A DNA stretch of 64,000 bases from positions 62,001 through 126,000 of the forward strand of contig NZ_BPLK01000002.1 in assembly GCF_019656215.1 (NCBI RefSeq), read 5' to 3'. The notes under the pieces were generated by a model, which ran no database searches, was not told where the DNA came from, and worked only from the letters and a program-made list of their open reading frames with translations. Origin of the DNA: Apilactobacillus zhangqiuensis. Its GTDB lineage: Bacteria > Bacillota > Bacilli > Lactobacillales > Lactobacillaceae. Position 1 is the stretch's first letter; each line of letters starts with the position of its first letter. The translations under genes and the position numbers were made by a program. Positions 61,751-64,000 of this stretch are shown piece after piece.

Positions 61751-63058
61751 TTAGTCTTCCAATTCAATTTGACCAGTTAAGCTGAATAAGAAACTTAATA
61801 AAACAGCTAGGAAACCACCAACAACGATACCGTTGTCTAAGATGATTTGAGCAGCCTGTGGAAGAGCTCTAAAGATTTGTGGGTAAACTGTCACACCAAT
61901 ACCAGTACCAACTGATAGGGCAACAATTAATAGGTTAGCATTCTTGGTGAAGTCAACGCTTTGTAGAATACGGATACCTTGAACCCCAACCATACCAAAC
62001 ATTACGACCATGGCACCACCAAGTACTGAACTTGGGATAACGGTTGCCACAGCACCAGCCTTAGGAAGTAAACCTAAGATTAATAGGAATAATCCAGCGT
62101 AGTAGATTGGACGTTTTGTCTTAATACCTGATAGTTGAACCACACCCACGTTTTCTGAGAAAGTTGAGTATGGGAAGGTGTTGAAGACACCACCAAGCAT
62201 AGCGGCGATACCTTCAGCACGGTAACCATTAGCTAGGTCTTTTTCACTTAACTTACGACCAGTTAAATCAGCTAATGCCAAGAAGACACCGGTTGATTCA
62301 ACCATGGTAGTTAATGATACTAAAATCATGGTTAAAATAGCTGACCAACTGAAGTGAGGTGTACCGAAGTAGAAAGGTTGTGGGAAGTGGAACCAGCTAG
62401 CTTGTGCAACTGAAGCAAATGAAATCATGCCAAGTGCATATGCAATCACAGTTCCGACTACCATTCCAATTAATACTGAAATTGATCTGAAGAAACCTTT
62501 TCCAAAGATGTTAATCAATATAATAACGGCCATGGTGATTAGACCGACGATTAAATCGTGAGGGTCGGCGAAGTTCTTAGCTGAAGCATTTCCACCACCC
62601 AAGTTTTGCACGGCAACTGGTACCAATGAGAAACCAATAATGGTAATTAGTGAACCAGTAACTACTGGTGGGAAGAACTTACGTAGTTTTGCGAAAAGTC
62701 CTGAGATTAAGAATACGAATAAACCAGAACAAATAATAGCTCCATAGATATATGCGACACCTAGAGTACCACCGATAGTTTCAAGTGGTGTAATAACTTG
62801 TACCGCACATCCCAATACAACGGGAAGACCAATCCCAGTAATTGGGGTCTTCTTAAGTTGTAGTAGTGTGGCAATCCCACACATAAAAATATCTGCAGAA
62901 ACCAGGTAAGTCATTTGAGCTGCATTGAAGTGTAAGAAAGCACCGATTAGCAATGGAACGATAACGTCACCTGAATACATTGCTAACAAGTGTTGGAAAC
63001 CTAAAATGGCTGCTTTGACTTGGGACACCTGTTGCAAATTGCTTTCATGATTATCCAA
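61751..63058 (-). CDS. NCS2-family xanthine/uracil permease
   Basis: A 435-residue nucleobase:cation symporter-2 with 14 helices. The N-terminal LGFQHLLAMYSGDVIVPLLIG carries the QH motif of helix 1, and VESTGVFLALADLTGRKLS and NVGVVQLSGIKTKRP are typical of the xanthine/guanine branch (PbuX-like). A guanine-class riboswitch upstream supports a purine substrate. The start is TTG 63058, seven bases after AGGAGG. Confidence 0.88.
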   Translation of the reverse strand: MDNHESNLQQVSQVKAAILGFQHLLAMYSGDVIVPLLIGAFLHFNAAQMTYLVSADIFMCGIATLLQLKKTPITGIGLPVVLGCAVQVITPLETIGGTLGVAYIYGAIICSGLFVFLISGLFAKLRKFFPPVVTGSLITIIGFSLVPVAVQNLGGGNASAKNFADPHDLIVGLITMAVIILINIFGKGFFRSISVLIGMVVGTVIAYALGMISFASVAQASWFHFPQPFYFGTPHFSWSAILTMILVSLTTMVESTGVFLALADLTGRKLSEKDLANGYRAEGIAAMLGGVFNTFPYSTFSENVGVVQLSGIKTKRPIYYAGLFLLILGLLPKAGAVATVIPSSVLGGAMVVMFGMVGVQGIRILQSVDFTKNANLLIVALSVGTGIGVTVYPQIFRALPQAAQIILDNGIVVGGFLAVLLSFLFSLTGQIELED

Positions 63059-63099
63059 ACAAAATTCCTCCTAATATTTAATTATTACCCAGAAAAATA

Positions 63100-63212
63100 A
63101 AAAAGCCTCAATGCTAGAAAAAGCAAAGAGACCTTCATCTTTTTGCTTATAGTCCGAACTTTACGGTTTCGGGTAGAAACTTACCAACCTTATTATGGTA
63201 AATATATAGGCA
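63100..63212 (-). promoter_or_regulatory. Purine riboswitch, guanine class, with terminator
   Basis: On the minus strand the aptamer (63212-63144) has P1 TGCCTATA/TATAAGCA, the P2 TTACC/GGTAA helix, the core AAGTTTCTACC, and P3 CCGAA/TTCGG enclosing ACCGTAAA. The specificity base in GGACTATA is C, the guanine/hypoxanthine type, not the adenine type. A terminator GTCTCTTTGC/GCATTGAGGC with mismatches and a T run ends at 63100. Purines would repress the permease. The remaining gap to 63351 contains the divergent promoter only. Confidence 0.92.
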
Positions 63213-63284
63213 ATAACTGATTTAATTTTGTAATTCAATATTAGACGAATTTTGCGAAAAAAGCAATCCTTATCATTAATATAA

Positions 63285-63314
63285 TTGTTCAGTTTCACGA
63301 TTATAAGGTACAAT
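63285..63314 (+). promoter_or_regulatory. Promoter of the asparaginase gene
   Basis: TTGTTC (63285-63290) and TACAAT (63309-63314) are separated by 18 bases, followed by a GGGGGGAT ribosome binding site. Confidence 0.6.
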
Positions 63315-63351
63315 GGAAAGTACTATTTGATAGAAACAAGGGGGGATAATC

Positions 63352-64000
63352 TTGAAGCATATTTTAGCTATTCACACCGGTGGAACTATTTCAATGTCTC
63401 AAGACGAAAGCGGAGAAGTTGTTCAAAACGAACAAAATCCAATCGCGAATCAACAAGATAATTTATTAGATCAAGGAATCGATATTACTAACGAGGAGAT
63501 TTTTAACTTACCATCTCCTCATATGACCCCTGATAGAATGCTTGAAATTGCCAACAGAATTAAAGAAGCTAGAAAACAGGGATACGATGGTGTCGTTGTT
63601 ACCCACGGTACTGATACCTTAGAAGAAACTGCCTACTTCTTAGATTTAACATTGGCCAATGATTTTCCAGTTGTCGTAACTGGTGCCATGCGTTCATCTA
63701 ATGAAATTGGTTCAGATGGTCTATATAACCTATTGAATGCTGCAGCAACTGCTGCCAGTCCACAAGCTAAGAACAAGGGTGTCTTAGTGGCAATGAATGA
63801 TGAAATTCATACCGCTAGATACGTTACTAAGACCCACACTACTAACGTAGCTACATTTAGAACACCAACGTTTGGCCCAATCGGAATTATTTCCAAGCAT
63901 GAACCAACATTTTACCAAGAACTAATCCAAAGTGAAGTTGTTAACGTTGATTCACTAGTCGATCACGTGTACTTAATCAAGGCCTTTGCCGGAATGGACG
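63352..64000 (+). CDS. ansA: L-asparaginase type I, partial (3' end beyond window)
   Basis: The first 216 residues of an asparaginase that hydrolyses asparagine to aspartate and ammonia. The first active-site threonine lies in HTGGTIS (residues ~8-14) and the second, with its Asp partner, in VVVTHGTDTLEET (~81-93). The PVVVTGAMRSSNE segment is typical of the cytosolic type I enzyme. No signal peptide. The start is TTG 63352 after GGGGGG. The gene runs off the window end; about 110 residues are missing. Confidence 0.92.
   Translation, partial: MKHILAIHTGGTISMSQDESGEVVQNEQNPIANQQDNLLDQGIDITNEEIFNLPSPHMTPDRMLEIANRIKEARKQGYDGVVVTHGTDTLEETAYFLDLTLANDFPVVVTGAMRSSNEIGSDGLYNLLNAAATAASPQAKNKGVLVAMNDEIHTARYVTKTHTTNVATFRTPTFGPIGIISKHEPTFYQELIQSEVVNVDSLVDHVYLIKAFAGMD

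Noticed and set aside
1-64000. tRNA, rRNA, CRISPR arrays, insertion sequences, prophage or integrative elements
   Set aside because: I looked for tRNA cloverleaf ends, direct repeat arrays, transposase or integrase genes and found none; gene content is ordinary chromosome.

Overview
The window is an AT-rich chromosomal segment from a low-GC Gram-positive bacterium, most likely a member of the Lactobacillaceae. Evidence for this is the short intergenic gaps closed by intrinsic terminators, strong AGGAGG-type ribosome binding sites with frequent TTG and GTG starts, T-box, lysine and purine riboswitch leaders, and a gene content of amino acid permeases, peptidases, an archaeal-type PEP carboxylase and the acetylase branch of diaminopimelate synthesis. 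I cannot name the genus. No rRNA, tRNA, CRISPR array, prophage or insertion sequence is visible, so this looks like core chromosome rather than an island.

Layout. 1-5660: a leader-controlled amino acid permease followed by two EamA exporters and a large membrane protein. 5660-18750: small regulators and stress genes (YczE-like, TetR, cold shock protein, NQO-like flavoprotein), an HMP/pyridoxal kinase, an RNase H with a second degenerate RNase H domain, a sugar acetyltransferase, a BCCT osmolyte transporter with an apparent ATT start, a 2-hydroxyacid dehydrogenase, methionine aminopeptidase, a DUF915 hydrolase and a DHA2 efflux pump. 18790-25866: PepO, the glycine betaine ABC operon and a YibE/F pair. 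25938-34127: an S9 peptidase, then a methionine T-box operon (metQ-metN-metI plus an M20 peptidase broken by one in-frame stop), and two VIT1/CCC1 transporters. 34320-49710: carbon and nitrogen supply for aspartate-family synthesis. An aminotransferase and PEP carboxylase operon stands behind a short attenuator, then dapF and lysC face a lysine-riboswitch operon lysA-dapH-deacetylase-dapA-dapB-aminotransferase, followed by asd on its own promoter. Together these cover aspartate to lysine by the N-acetyl route. 49762-64000: PerR, a methionine T-box operon for S-methylmethionine use (mmuP-mmuM), a lactonase-fold protein, a Rad3-type helicase with a PD-(D/E)XK nuclease domain, DegV, an atypical MIP channel, a second DHA2 pump behind an unassigned structured RNA leader, a guanine-riboswitch-controlled NCS2 permease, and the start of an asparaginase gene.

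The most interesting unexplained signals are RNA leaders. One is a compact multi-helix leader at 59689-59776 before a DHA2 efflux gene, with two mutually exclusive pairings and close to its ribosome binding site. The other is a leader peptide plus four interchangeable complementary strands at 101-293 before the first permease. At the protein level, the second RNase H domain has lost every catalytic residue, the Rad3-type helicase lacks the cysteines expected for the iron-sulfur cluster, and the M20 peptidase carries a single nonsense codon. All coordinates and structures come from reading the sequence by eye; no folding or database search was run.
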